Positions 14,313 through 21,157 of a stretch of DNA of 21,157 bases are shown piece after piece. Every line of letters starts with the position of its first letter. Positions within the stretch are counted from its first letter, which is position 1. Where the stretch lies: assembly GCA_964343305.1 (NCBI GenBank), contig CAYFJO010000172.1, positions 1 to 21,157 on the forward strand, written 5' to 3'. A program made the position numbers and the translations under genes. The notes beneath the pieces are model-generated. The model had not been told where the DNA came from. It searched no databases and saw only the letters and a list, made by a program, of their open reading frames with translations. Source of the stretch: CAYFJO01 sp964343305 (GTDB lineage Bacteria > Planctomycetota > Planctomycetia > Pirellulales > Pirellulaceae).

Positions 14313-15608
14313 GTGCGATTCAGTATGAACACAAACGGAGGCGAGGCTGTTTCCACGGGAGCCAAGGGCGGAAAGCAGTTGTCCGGATGCTGGATGATTG
14401 GATTCTTCGGAATTTTTTTCTTTGTGGGCATGGGCATGTGCGTGTTCATGACTATCCTGCCCGTGTACTGGACATTTCACGCTCGAAATTGGATAGAAGT
14501 GCCATGCAAGATCCTTAGCGCCGAAGTTGAGCGGCATTCGGATTCGGATGGCAGCGACACGTACAGCATCGAAGTCACCTATCGTTACACCGTCGACGGA
14601 ACGGAACACATCGGCGATCACTACAACTTCGACTTCGGCTCATCAAGCGGCCGCTCAGGCAAGCAGAACGTCGTTGACGAACTTAATCGCAATCGAGACA
14701 CGGTTTGTTACGTCGATCCGGACGACCCGTCACAGGCGATCTTGAATCGGAACATCCCCACGGTTGTTTGGTTCGGTTTCATTTCCGTTCCGTTCATTCT
14801 GGTCGGGGCCGGCGGCTTGTTGGCAATGTCCGGCGTTTTTAGTTCTGGCAAAGCGAATCCGAATTCGTATCAATGGGACACGGGGGACTCCATAAAAAGT
14901 GACTTTCGCGGCGATGACTCTTATGGTGGCGGCTCGTCGGTGGGAACCAGTTCCTATGACGATGATTGGCCGAGCGATGTTTCGTCCTCCGGCGAAGTGA
15001 CGTTAAAGCCGGAAGGCTCGCCATTGGGCTCGTTCATCGGCTGCACTTTATTAGCCATTTTTTGGAATGGCATTGTCTCGGTATTCTTGTTTGGAATGTT
15101 CGAGGACCTCACGGACGGCAAGATCGAGTTTATGGACATTTTTCTTGTTCTCTTCATGACGCCGTTCGTGCTGGTCGGTGTAGCGTTGATTGTTGGGATT
15201 GGCTACACATTTATGGCGTTGTTCAACCCTCGGCCCACGTTGACCGTGAGTAATTCTGGAGTTGCGTTGGGTGACACTTTTCGCGTCCGCTGGAAGTTCA
15301 CTGGCAACACGAACTCCATCCGGCAACTGAAGATCTTTCTGCACGGCCAGGAACAAGCCTCCTATACGCGTGGGACGAACACTTACACAGACAACGAGAC
15401 GTTTGCCAAATTGATGCTCATCGACACGACCAATTTTGTGGACATCGCCACGGGGGACGCTGAGCTAACGATTCCCTCGGACACGATGCACTCCTTCAGC
15501 GCCAGCGACAATAAGATTATTTGGTCGCTGGAATTGTCGGGCGACATCGCCTGGTGGCCCGACGTCAACGCATCTTTTCCGTTCACGGTTTACTCGCATG
15601 AGAAATAG
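14313..15608 (+). CDS. DUF3592-like membrane protein with C-terminal beta-sandwich
   Basis: 431 residues. Four likely membrane helices lie at ~25-53, ~150-175, ~239-262 and ~272-303. Between the first two is a ~95-residue beta-rich domain of DUF3592 type (WIEVPCKILSAEVER, then VTYRYTVDGTEHIGDHYNF and CYVDPDDPSQAIL). After helix 2 comes a Gly/Ser/Asp linker, and after helix 4 a ~125-residue soluble beta domain (TLTVSNSGVALGDTFRVRWK to the end). That tail resembles the next gene's product. The start GTG 14313 has GAGGAG at 14299-14304, 8 nt upstream; ATG 14325 is an alternative. It lies 3 nt after the thioesterase stop and 3 nt before the next gene. Its function is unknown. Confidence 0.8.
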   Translation: MRFSMNTNGGEAVSTGAKGGKQLSGCWMIGFFGIFFFVGMGMCVFMTILPVYWTFHARNWIEVPCKILSAEVERHSDSDGSDTYSIEVTYRYTVDGTEHIGDHYNFDFGSSSGRSGKQNVVDELNRNRDTVCYVDPDDPSQAILNRNIPTVVWFGFISVPFILVGAGGLLAMSGVFSSGKANPNSYQWDTGDSIKSDFRGDDSYGGGSSVGTSSYDDDWPSDVSSSGEVTLKPEGSPLGSFIGCTLLAIFWNGIVSVFLFGMFEDLTDGKIEFMDIFLVLFMTPFVLVGVALIVGIGYTFMALFNPRPTLTVSNSGVALGDTFRVRWKFTGNTNSIRQLKIFLHGQEQASYTRGTNTYTDNETFAKLMLIDTTNFVDIATGDAELTIPSDTMHSFSASDNKIIWSLELSGDIAWWPDVNASFPFTVYSHEK

Positions 15609-15611
15609 AAG

Positions 15612-15992
15612 ATGAACAACCTCCGAATCAGCACGGCCGATAATCGCACGCAATTTGAACCCGGCGAGACAATTCCGATTGTGGCCGAGTGGAGTTTGGA
15701 CGATCACGCAACCGAAATTGAGATTCGCCTGGTGTGGCACACCGAAGGCAAGGGCGACACCGACATGGATGTAGTGAACACGATTGACATCAAGAGCCCG
15801 GCATTGCGGGACACCTACCGCGACTCGATGCAATTGCCAACCAAGCCGTACAGTTTTTCTGGGAAACTGGTTTCGCTCCTCTGGGGGCTCGAATTGGTCG
15901 TGCTTCCCTCGGAAGAGTCCACTCGGCTTGGAATAACGATCGCGCCCGGAGGCAACGAAGTCGTACTCCACAAGCAGCTCATCGACGCGTGA
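15612..15992 (+). CDS. Small beta-sandwich protein, 126 aa, arrestin-like in appearance
   Basis: No named family is recognised. Alternating strand patterns (FEPGETIPIVAEWSLDD, then IEIRLVWHTEGKG) and the PYSFSGKLVSLLWGLELVV strand suggest a beta-sandwich of the arrestin/Spo0M sort; that fold is inference. It aligns by eye with the C-terminal domain of the membrane protein encoded upstream: LGDTFRVRWKF with PGETIPIVAEW, and HSFSASDNKIIWSLEL with YSFSGKLVSLLWGLEL. It has no membrane helix or signal peptide. It starts 3 nt after the upstream stop and overlaps the following ATPase gene by 4 nt (GTGA), so co-translation is likely. Confidence 0.75.
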   Translation: MNNLRISTADNRTQFEPGETIPIVAEWSLDDHATEIEIRLVWHTEGKGDTDMDVVNTIDIKSPALRDTYRDSMQLPTKPYSFSGKLVSLLWGLELVVLPSEESTRLGITIAPGGNEVVLHKQLIDA

Positions 15993-16588
15993 AAGCCAAA
16001 GACAACCCATTTTCGGTGCAGCGAGTTTTACAGATTCGCTATCGATTTGACGAAGGCGGCTGGGACGATTTGCTGCGGCGTCTTGAGTCGCTTCGGTTTC
16101 GTGCCGCGATCGTTGGCCAACATGGATCGGGCAAGTCGACGCTGTTGGAGGATTTGCGCCCGCGGCTCGCGGAGCAAGGATTCACGTGCAAACCACTTTT
16201 GTTAAATGAGCGAACGCCTCGGTTTGAACGGCGGTTTCTGAACACTTTTTTGGCCGAGCTTGCCAGCCGTGACATCATCTTGTTCGACGGTGCCGAGCGA
16301 ATGAGTTGGCTGCGATGGCGTCGCTTTATGGCGGCAAGTCGAAATGTGGCCGGACTGATCATCACGACACATCATCCAGGCCGGCTGCGAACTTTGATCA
16401 CATGCCACACGACCGCCAATCTGTTGCACGAGATTGTGCGGGAACTCGTCCATGGTGAATCCGGCGAGTGGGAGGAAATCGCCGACCAGCTCTACAAAAA
16501 GCATCAAGGCAACTTGCGAGACGCGTTGCGGGAAATGTACGATTGGGTGGCGACCAACGAGCTTCCTCGACTTCGACCAACTCAATGA
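15989..16588 (+). CDS. P-loop NTPase, 199 aa, unknown family
   Basis: A small cytoplasmic ATPase. It has Walker A GQHGSGKST at 43-51, Walker B DIILFDGAE at 95-103 (four hydrophobic residues ending in Asp-Gly-Ala-Glu), and a sensor-like IITTHH at 124-129. The C-terminal half is helical (ANLLHEIVRELVHGESGEWE, then QGNLRDALREMYDW) and reads like the lid of an AAA/STAND-type ATPase. I see no ABC signature. The start is GTG 15989, inside the upstream stop (GTGA). The stop overlaps the next ATG (ATGA at 16585). The coupling suggests it works with the beta-sandwich and DUF3592-like membrane proteins. Confidence 0.8.
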   Translation: MKAKDNPFSVQRVLQIRYRFDEGGWDDLLRRLESLRFRAAIVGQHGSGKSTLLEDLRPRLAEQGFTCKPLLLNERTPRFERRFLNTFLAELASRDIILFDGAERMSWLRWRRFMAASRNVAGLIITTHHPGRLRTLITCHTTANLLHEIVRELVHGESGEWEEIADQLYKKHQGNLRDALREMYDWVATNELPRLRPTQ

Positions 16589-16752
16589 ACCAACCAACCG
16601 ACTTTCTAGTCATTCCGGACACCGACGAGATCGAGCAACTGAATCGGGTCCGTCCGATGTTCGAGCCCACATGGATTGGAACCAAAAAGGGAGTCGTTGT
16701 CAGCGGCACCGACGATTCGGGCCATTGGACCAATCCGCCGCGTCCGTCATAA
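16585..16752 (+). CDS. Small protein, 55 aa, coupled to the ATPase
   Basis: The ATG at 16585 overlaps the ATPase stop (ATGA). The product starts MNQPTDFLVIPDTDEIEQLN and ends in TDDSGHWTNPPRPS. It has no membrane segment, cysteines or known domain. The -4 overlap and the common strand support a real gene. An open frame reaching back to 16468 is shadowed by the ATPase and is less likely to be used. Confidence 0.55.
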   Translation: MNQPTDFLVIPDTDEIEQLNRVRPMFEPTWIGTKKGVVVSGTDDSGHWTNPPRPS

Positions 16753-16761
16753 TCGTCTCCT

Positions 16762-18195
16762 ATGAGCAACCATCGATTCGTTGGTATCACCGTCCTGCCC
16801 GAGTACATCCAAAGCGAGGGTGTCGAAGCTGTCTTGGACAATCTCGTTGAGCGCGCAGGAGTGACGGCCGTCGCAACATCACCCTACGTGATGGAAGAGG
16901 GCAATGAGAACACAGGTGGTCGCGAACCGCCGATCGACGCGGGCGCGGGTTCCGTTCGTTTGCTCGACCGCCCGCTGTGGGGCAAACGCGAATTGTGGGT
17001 GCTGACCGCGCCAAGCTTCGAGCCCGACAAGAGTCTCTATTCCGGGTTGAAATATCAGCCGACCGAACCAAGCGACTTGACGCGCGCCAGCGGACACGTG
17101 ATCGATGATTTCATCGAAGCCGCCCATGCACGCAGCGTCAAAGTCTACTTCCAAGTGATGGCCGCAATTCCGCCTGGCTATCGCGTGCAATTTGGTGGCC
17201 CAAACGAGGACGACGCACCGCGTTTGCCCGACGGCCGCATTCCCAGCCGGCGTGTGGACAACAACGGCAGTCTCGCCAGCGAACACATCATCGCGTATCA
17301 AAAAGCCCTGACGCGCGATTTGTGCCAACGATATTCAAGCATCGACGGCATCCGCTTTGACTGGCCGGAATACCCACCCTATTTGCTGGACTCGGCATTC
17401 CTCGATTTCAGCGACCATGCGCGCGTCGCCGCCGAGCGACTAGGATTCGATTTCGATGCGATGAAACGTTCGGCTTTGCAATTGTACAAGCGATTGCACG
17501 GCGGATTGACTGACTACGATCTGTCCAAATGGATCAGTGCCCGATCGGATGTTCTGTTTTCGGAGAAGGCGGTCGCTTGGACCGAAGCCGATCGAGTCGG
17601 CATCGCGGATGTTTGCCGGTTTAAAGCGGCGTTGAGCGATGAGTTTCTGGGCATGCTTCGCACGACTTTGGACGAGGCCAGTGGCGGGAGTGTGACGTTG
17701 GCACCCAGCGCGTTTCCGCCGCCCTGGAACTATGCGTCGGGGATGGACTACGAGCGAGCGGCGAGACATGCTGACGAAATCAGTGTGAAACTCTACGGCA
17801 TGCACTGGGCCATGATGTTGCGGTTTTATGGAGATCAGCTTCGCGACGCCAATCCAGGCATCTCAACACAGCCGTTAGCACGTGCCCTCGTTCGCCTGCT
17901 GGACATCGCCGATGGCGAAGGCTTGCCGGACTTGACCGACTATCGATATCCCGCCCCCCATGAACCGCATCCGGTCGGCGAGCAGGCACAGATTCGAAAA
18001 ATCCAAGTGGCCCAGTTGCAGGCGGGTGAAACACCGATCCATGTTCTGGCACATGGCTACGGCCCGTTGGAAGATTTCCGTAGGCGAATTCATGTTGCTT
18101 GCCAAGCCAGCCAACACGGTTTTTGGGTCAATCGCTACGGTTATTTGTCCGACGAGAAGCTCGACGCCATCGGCAAGGCGTGCCGGTCGTCATAG
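16762..18195 (+). CDS. Putative TIM-barrel protein, glycoside hydrolase-like, 477 aa
   Basis: No exact family is recognised. The pattern of short hydrophobic strands alternating with helices fits a (beta/alpha)8 barrel: FVGITVLPEYI (6-16), VTAVATSPYVM (34-44), VKVYFQVMAAIPPGY (127-141), IDGIRFDWPEYPPY (194-207), ISVKLYGMHW and ETPIHVLAHGYG. The acidic residues in IRFDWPEYPP (Asp200, Glu203) sit where many GH barrels carry catalytic acids. There is no signal peptide, so it is probably cytoplasmic. It starts 9 nt after the 55-aa gene, closing the same-strand run. It converges with the EEP nuclease, with only 19 nt between the two stops. A sugar-related hydrolase role is inference. Confidence 0.65.
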   Translation: MSNHRFVGITVLPEYIQSEGVEAVLDNLVERAGVTAVATSPYVMEEGNENTGGREPPIDAGAGSVRLLDRPLWGKRELWVLTAPSFEPDKSLYSGLKYQPTEPSDLTRASGHVIDDFIEAAHARSVKVYFQVMAAIPPGYRVQFGGPNEDDAPRLPDGRIPSRRVDNNGSLASEHIIAYQKALTRDLCQRYSSIDGIRFDWPEYPPYLLDSAFLDFSDHARVAAERLGFDFDAMKRSALQLYKRLHGGLTDYDLSKWISARSDVLFSEKAVAWTEADRVGIADVCRFKAALSDEFLGMLRTTLDEASGGSVTLAPSAFPPPWNYASGMDYERAARHADEISVKLYGMHWAMMLRFYGDQLRDANPGISTQPLARALVRLLDIADGEGLPDLTDYRYPAPHEPHPVGEQAQIRKIQVAQLQAGETPIHVLAHGYGPLEDFRRRIHVACQASQHGFWVNRYGYLSDEKLDAIGKACRSS

Positions 18196-18214
18196 AGCGA
18201 TTGGCGACGCTTGT

Positions 18215-19210
18215 TCAGTCATCTTCACGGATCTTGACGGCGATCGGAAAATGATCGCTGAAGCCTTCGTCGTTGAACGACTTTGACGATGGACGGCTGA
18301 ACCGGATCGGCGATCCTTTGTGCTTGCCCGATTGGACGGTCATTTCGGGCATCTTGATGATCTCGACGGAACCGTCACGGACTTCCAGCTTTGACGTTCT
18401 CAACAACAGCGGACGATTTGCGAGCATCTGGTCCAGCACGCCAGGCTGACCGTCGTAATAGTGCGTTCCAACTCCATCGCCCATCAGCGGCCACATCAAG
18501 TTGAGAAAGTAGGGTTTCCTGGATCGAAGCGATTTGACGCGACGATCGATCCGCTCGGCCAACGCGTATTCGATCAGCGAGCGATTCAGCGGCTCGTCAT
18601 TAAAGTCGCCCATCGCCAGCACGGCTTGGCCTTTACCACAGATTTGCACAATCCGCTGATGAAAATACGCCAACGTTTCCCCCGCCATTGCGCGGTACGG
18701 TTCCGACGCTAGTTCGCCGCCGAGCCGTGAGGGCCAGTGATTGCCAAGCAGAATCAATTTGTTGCCCTTGGCTCGCGTCACAAAACTGGCTTGCAGAATG
18801 TCGCGCGTGGCGTTGCGACGCAAAATGAAATGATTGAACACTTCGTTTTCCACCGCGCGAAACGCGTTCTTGTCGTATAGGAAGGCAACGTCAACACCGC
18901 GGCCGTCCTGCGTGTCAGCGTGAACCACGTCATACGTTCGATTCGCCAACGCGGAAATAGAATTGGCCAGTTCACCGAGAACTTTCTTGCTCTCAACTTC
19001 ACAGACGCCCAGGATATCCGGCCCGCTGCCACCGTTCATTTGCATGATAATGCGTGCAAGATTTTTCAGCTTTTTGTTCAGCACCGCCCGCGTCCAACCC
19101 TTCAGTTCCCCGCGCAGAGTTCGCTGGAGTTTTTCTGAGCGGTCGGGGTCGTTTGCTGTGGAGAATAGGTTTTCTACGTTCCAGAACGCGATGTAGTATT
19201 CGGTTGACAT
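18215..19210 (-). CDS. Endonuclease/exonuclease/phosphatase (EEP) family protein
   Basis: A DNase I/exonuclease III-fold enzyme of 331 aa that would hydrolyse phosphodiester or phosphomonoester bonds using Mg2+. The core motifs are present in order: WNVENLF with the metal-site Asn (11), VCEVES with the catalytic Glu (~72), GRGVDVAFLYD, GNHWPSR with the catalytic His, MGDFNDEP with the Asp/Asn pair, and the terminal SDHFPIAV with the catalytic Asp-His. I see no signal peptide from the chosen ATG 19210; a longer frame from 19348 adds 46 residues with no similarity. The substrate cannot be told from the sequence. It is divergent from the epimerase gene across a 174-bp spacer. Confidence 0.87.
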   Translation of the reverse strand: MSTEYYIAFWNVENLFSTANDPDRSEKLQRTLRGELKGWTRAVLNKKLKNLARIIMQMNGGSGPDILGVCEVESKKVLGELANSISALANRTYDVVHADTQDGRGVDVAFLYDKNAFRAVENEVFNHFILRRNATRDILQASFVTRAKGNKLILLGNHWPSRLGGELASEPYRAMAGETLAYFHQRIVQICGKGQAVLAMGDFNDEPLNRSLIEYALAERIDRRVKSLRSRKPYFLNLMWPLMGDGVGTHYYDGQPGVLDQMLANRPLLLRTSKLEVRDGSVEIIKMPEMTVQSGKHKGSPIRFSRPSSKSFNDEGFSDHFPIAVKIREDD

Positions 19211-19384
19211 GTTGGATGTCCCGAGTTTGAGAGGGAATGCCCGCTTGGTGAAGTGCCTCATTGTAATGTGCCCGATCGCTGGACGAAACCAAGCTTGCTC
19301 ACTTGAACAATTGCCCGCTGAATGCGAAACTGCTTGAACAACCGACACAGCACACAGCCTAAGATATTAAACGGGAGATTTCTG

Positions 19385-20233
19385 ATGAAGTTTGGCATGA
19401 ACTTACTACTTTGGTCCGGCGAAATATCCGACGATTTGCTACCAGTCTTGGAATCATTGAAAGGGATGGGCTACGACGGAGTTGAGGTGCCAATCTTCAA
19501 CACCGATCTGGACTACGCAGCCTGGGGACAGCGTCTTGCGGACCTGGGCCTAGAGCGAACCGCCGTTACCGTGCGCACCGAGGAGGATAACCCGATCAGC
19601 CCCGACGCGGCGGTGCGTGCCAAGGGCGTCGATGCGACGAAGAAAGTGCTCGATTGCTGCCGGGCGCTGGGCGCGACGCATTTGGTTGGTCCTTATCACT
19701 CGGCGCTGGGCCTGTTCAGCGGCGCGGGACCAACGGACGACGAATGGAAATGGGGTGTCGATAGCATGCGTCCGGTCGCCGAACACGCGGGAGCGACCAA
19801 CGTGACGCTGGGCGTCGAATGTTTGAATCGTTTCGAAACCTACCTGCTGACATGTCATGCCGACGCGGCACGATTCGTCAAGGAAGTCGATCACCCGAAC
19901 TGCCGAATGATGTATGACACGTTTCACGCCAACATCGAAGAAAAGAGCGTTTCGCAAGCGATTCGCGGTTGCATCGACGTTTGTGTCCACATCCACATTT
20001 CGGAAAACGACCGCAGCACGCCAGGACAAGGCGACGTGAAGTGGGACGAAACCTTCGACACGCTGAAAGACGTCGGTTACGACGGTTGGCTGATGATCGA
20101 AGCGTTTGGACTCGCCTTACCAGAACTCGCCGCCGCAACGAAAATCTGGCGTCGCATGTACGAAAGCGAAGAACAACTGGCACGCGACGGACTGAAGTTT
20201 ATGAAGGACGAATACGCCAAGCGTTGGGCGTAG
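19385..20233 (+). CDS. Sugar epimerase/isomerase, D-tagatose/D-psicose 3-epimerase-like
   Basis: A 282-aa TIM-barrel enzyme of the xylose isomerase-like fold that would interconvert ketoses at C3 with a divalent metal. The four expected metal ligands are visible: Glu145 (GVECLNRFE), Asp178 (MMYDTFHANIEE), His204 (HIHISENDR, with Arg210) and Glu239 (WLMIEAFG). The length and the GMNLLLWSGE start are typical of the family. The ATG at 19385 has a good Shine-Dalgarno site (GGGAG at ~19374). An upstream frame from 19322 adds 21 unrelated residues. The family is sure; the exact sugar is not. No other sugar-catabolism gene is adjacent. Confidence 0.9.
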   Translation: MKFGMNLLLWSGEISDDLLPVLESLKGMGYDGVEVPIFNTDLDYAAWGQRLADLGLERTAVTVRTEEDNPISPDAAVRAKGVDATKKVLDCCRALGATHLVGPYHSALGLFSGAGPTDDEWKWGVDSMRPVAEHAGATNVTLGVECLNRFETYLLTCHADAARFVKEVDHPNCRMMYDTFHANIEEKSVSQAIRGCIDVCVHIHISENDRSTPGQGDVKWDETFDTLKDVGYDGWLMIEAFGLALPELAAATKIWRRMYESEEQLARDGLKFMKDEYAKRWA

Positions 20234-20312
20234 TCGAACCGGGATTTTGAACTTGCGATTTCACCACTCCGTGGCTGAAAAACACGCAACCTCAAAAAGC
20301 GCGACCGAGGCG

Positions 20313-21086
20313 ATGACGGACAGATCTGCTGACTCTCAACCCGAGCAAAATCCTGATCTCGGCTTGGACGGATTTGAACACCCGTCCGACGATGAAGGAT
20401 TGTCGCTGGACGAGTTGAGTCAGGCTTATGTGAGCTTGCTTGACGAGGGCAGCGACCCGTATCAAACGCAACCTGATGCCGCGCCGGAAGCCAGCATTTC
20501 TGAAGCGACGGCGCAACTCGACGACGAATCGTTAGCCCTGGACGAACCGCAATCGCGCGACGTCACGCCGCTGAACATCCTGGAAGCCATGTTGTTCGTC
20601 GGCACTCCGGACAACTCTCCGCTGGAGACCAAGAAGATTGCTGCTCAGATGCGCGGAGTTCGACCACAGGAAGTCGAGCAAATGGTCACCGAACTCAACG
20701 AAGCGTACGACGCGGAAGGATGTCCATATCGAATCATCTCGGCGGGCCCTGGCTTTCAAATGGTGTTGCGGGATGAGTTCAGTTCGTTGCGCAATCGCTT
20801 TTACGGCAAGGTCAAGGACGCGAAGCTCTCACAGGCAGCGATCGACGTCCTTGCGATTGTGGCCTACAACCAACCCGTAACTCGCACCGAAATTGATGAG
20901 TTGCGAGGCAAGCCCAGCGGGGGATTGCTGAATCAACTGGTGCGCCGCCAATTGCTGCAAATCGAGCGATCCGAAGAAAAGCCCCGTATCGCAAACTATT
21001 TGACGACGACACGGTTTCTTCGATTATTCCATTTGGAAACGTTGGATGACCTGCCGCGCAGCCAGGATTTGGATCGACTGGTTTGA
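20313..21086 (+). CDS. scpB: Segregation and condensation protein B
   Basis: ScpB is the winged-helix kleisin-partner subunit of the SMC-ScpAB condensin that compacts and segregates the chromosome. The C-terminal ~180 residues carry the family pattern: NILEAMLFVGTPDNSPLETKK (the first winged helix), GCPYRIISAGPGFQMVLRDE, LSQAAIDVLAIVAYNQPVTR, EIDELRG, and FLRLFHLETLDDLP at the end. An acidic, low-complexity N-terminal extension (~85 residues) precedes it, longer than in most ScpB proteins. I chose ATG 20313, preceded by CCGAGGCG. TTG 20247 would add 22 residues of low quality. scpA is not in the window. Confidence 0.9.
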   Translation: MTDRSADSQPEQNPDLGLDGFEHPSDDEGLSLDELSQAYVSLLDEGSDPYQTQPDAAPEASISEATAQLDDESLALDEPQSRDVTPLNILEAMLFVGTPDNSPLETKKIAAQMRGVRPQEVEQMVTELNEAYDAEGCPYRIISAGPGFQMVLRDEFSSLRNRFYGKVKDAKLSQAAIDVLAIVAYNQPVTRTEIDELRGKPSGGLLNQLVRRQLLQIERSEEKPRIANYLTTTRFLRLFHLETLDDLPRSQDLDRLV

Positions 21087-21116
21087 TCACTGGACCAATT
21101 CACTAACGCGGATTAT

Positions 21117-21145
21117 TCACCAACCCGACGCGCAAGCGAGGGGTC
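21117..21145. repeat. Possible dispersed planctomycete repeat at window end
   Basis: CCCGACGCGCAAGCGAGGGG (21124-21143) resembles from memory a short repeat common in Rhodopirellula-type intergenic DNA. It contains a partial palindrome (CGC..GCG). There is only one copy in this window, so support is weak. Confidence 0.35.
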
Positions 21146-21157
21146 TTGGACGTCGCC

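Noticed and set aside
16398..16841. 147-codon minus-strand frame across the ATPase and small gene
   Set aside because: Antisense shadow of a tightly coupled plus-strand operon.
19211..19384. Sigma70-type promoter for the epimerase gene
   Set aside because: TTGAAC and TAAGAT-like hexamers are present, but the spacing (about 20 nt) is too poor to support a call.

Overview
The window looks like a planctomycete chromosome segment of the Pirellulales/Rhodopirellula type. This is inferred from its gene content: a Ser/Thr kinase joined to WD40 propellers, an RHS/YD-repeat protein, many proteins of unknown family, many dispersed REP-like palindromes, moderate GC and loosely packed genes with weak Shine-Dalgarno sites. 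No rRNA or tRNA was recognised, so the taxonomy is inference.

Layout. (1) 1-1008, minus strand: a glycosyltransferase-2 fragment fused in frame to the N-terminal piece of a DDE transposase, behind a 178-aa protein of unknown function. (2) 1207-5958, plus strand: a UvrA-type excinuclease ATPase that looks like a paralogue, a glycoside-hydrolase-2-like protein with no visible catalytic residues, and a ThiF/MoeB (E1-like) adenylyltransferase. The last two overlap by ATGA. (3) 5960-9480: an accessory or decay zone. It holds a two-part dispersed repeat present twice, an RHS gene cut at its 3' end by that repeat, the C-terminal piece of a transposase, a low-GC orphan gene and several palindromes. 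(4) 9613-13522: an orphan gene, a possible 43-aa membrane peptide, and a receptor-like Ser/Thr kinase whose 14-blade WD40 region lies in the -1 frame. The frames meet at a perfect A AAA AAG heptamer. (5) 13908-18195: a tight run of six genes: hotdog thioesterase, DUF3592-like membrane protein, beta-sandwich protein, P-loop ATPase, 55-aa protein and TIM-barrel-like protein. (6) 18215-21086: an EEP-family nuclease (minus), a D-tagatose/D-psicose 3-epimerase-like enzyme and ScpB (plus).

How the genes may work together. The clearest uncharacterised unit is 14313-16752. A four-helix membrane protein carries a C-terminal beta-sandwich that resembles the stand-alone protein encoded next, followed by a small P-loop ATPase and a 55-aa protein, with junctions of +3, -4 and -4 nt. 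The most striking single signal is the kinase/WD40 frame junction, which could be programmed -1 frameshifting, reinitiation at an ATGA overlap, or simple decay or sequencing error. The repeat-rich middle zone shows how dispersed elements have broken the GT2, RHS and transposase genes.
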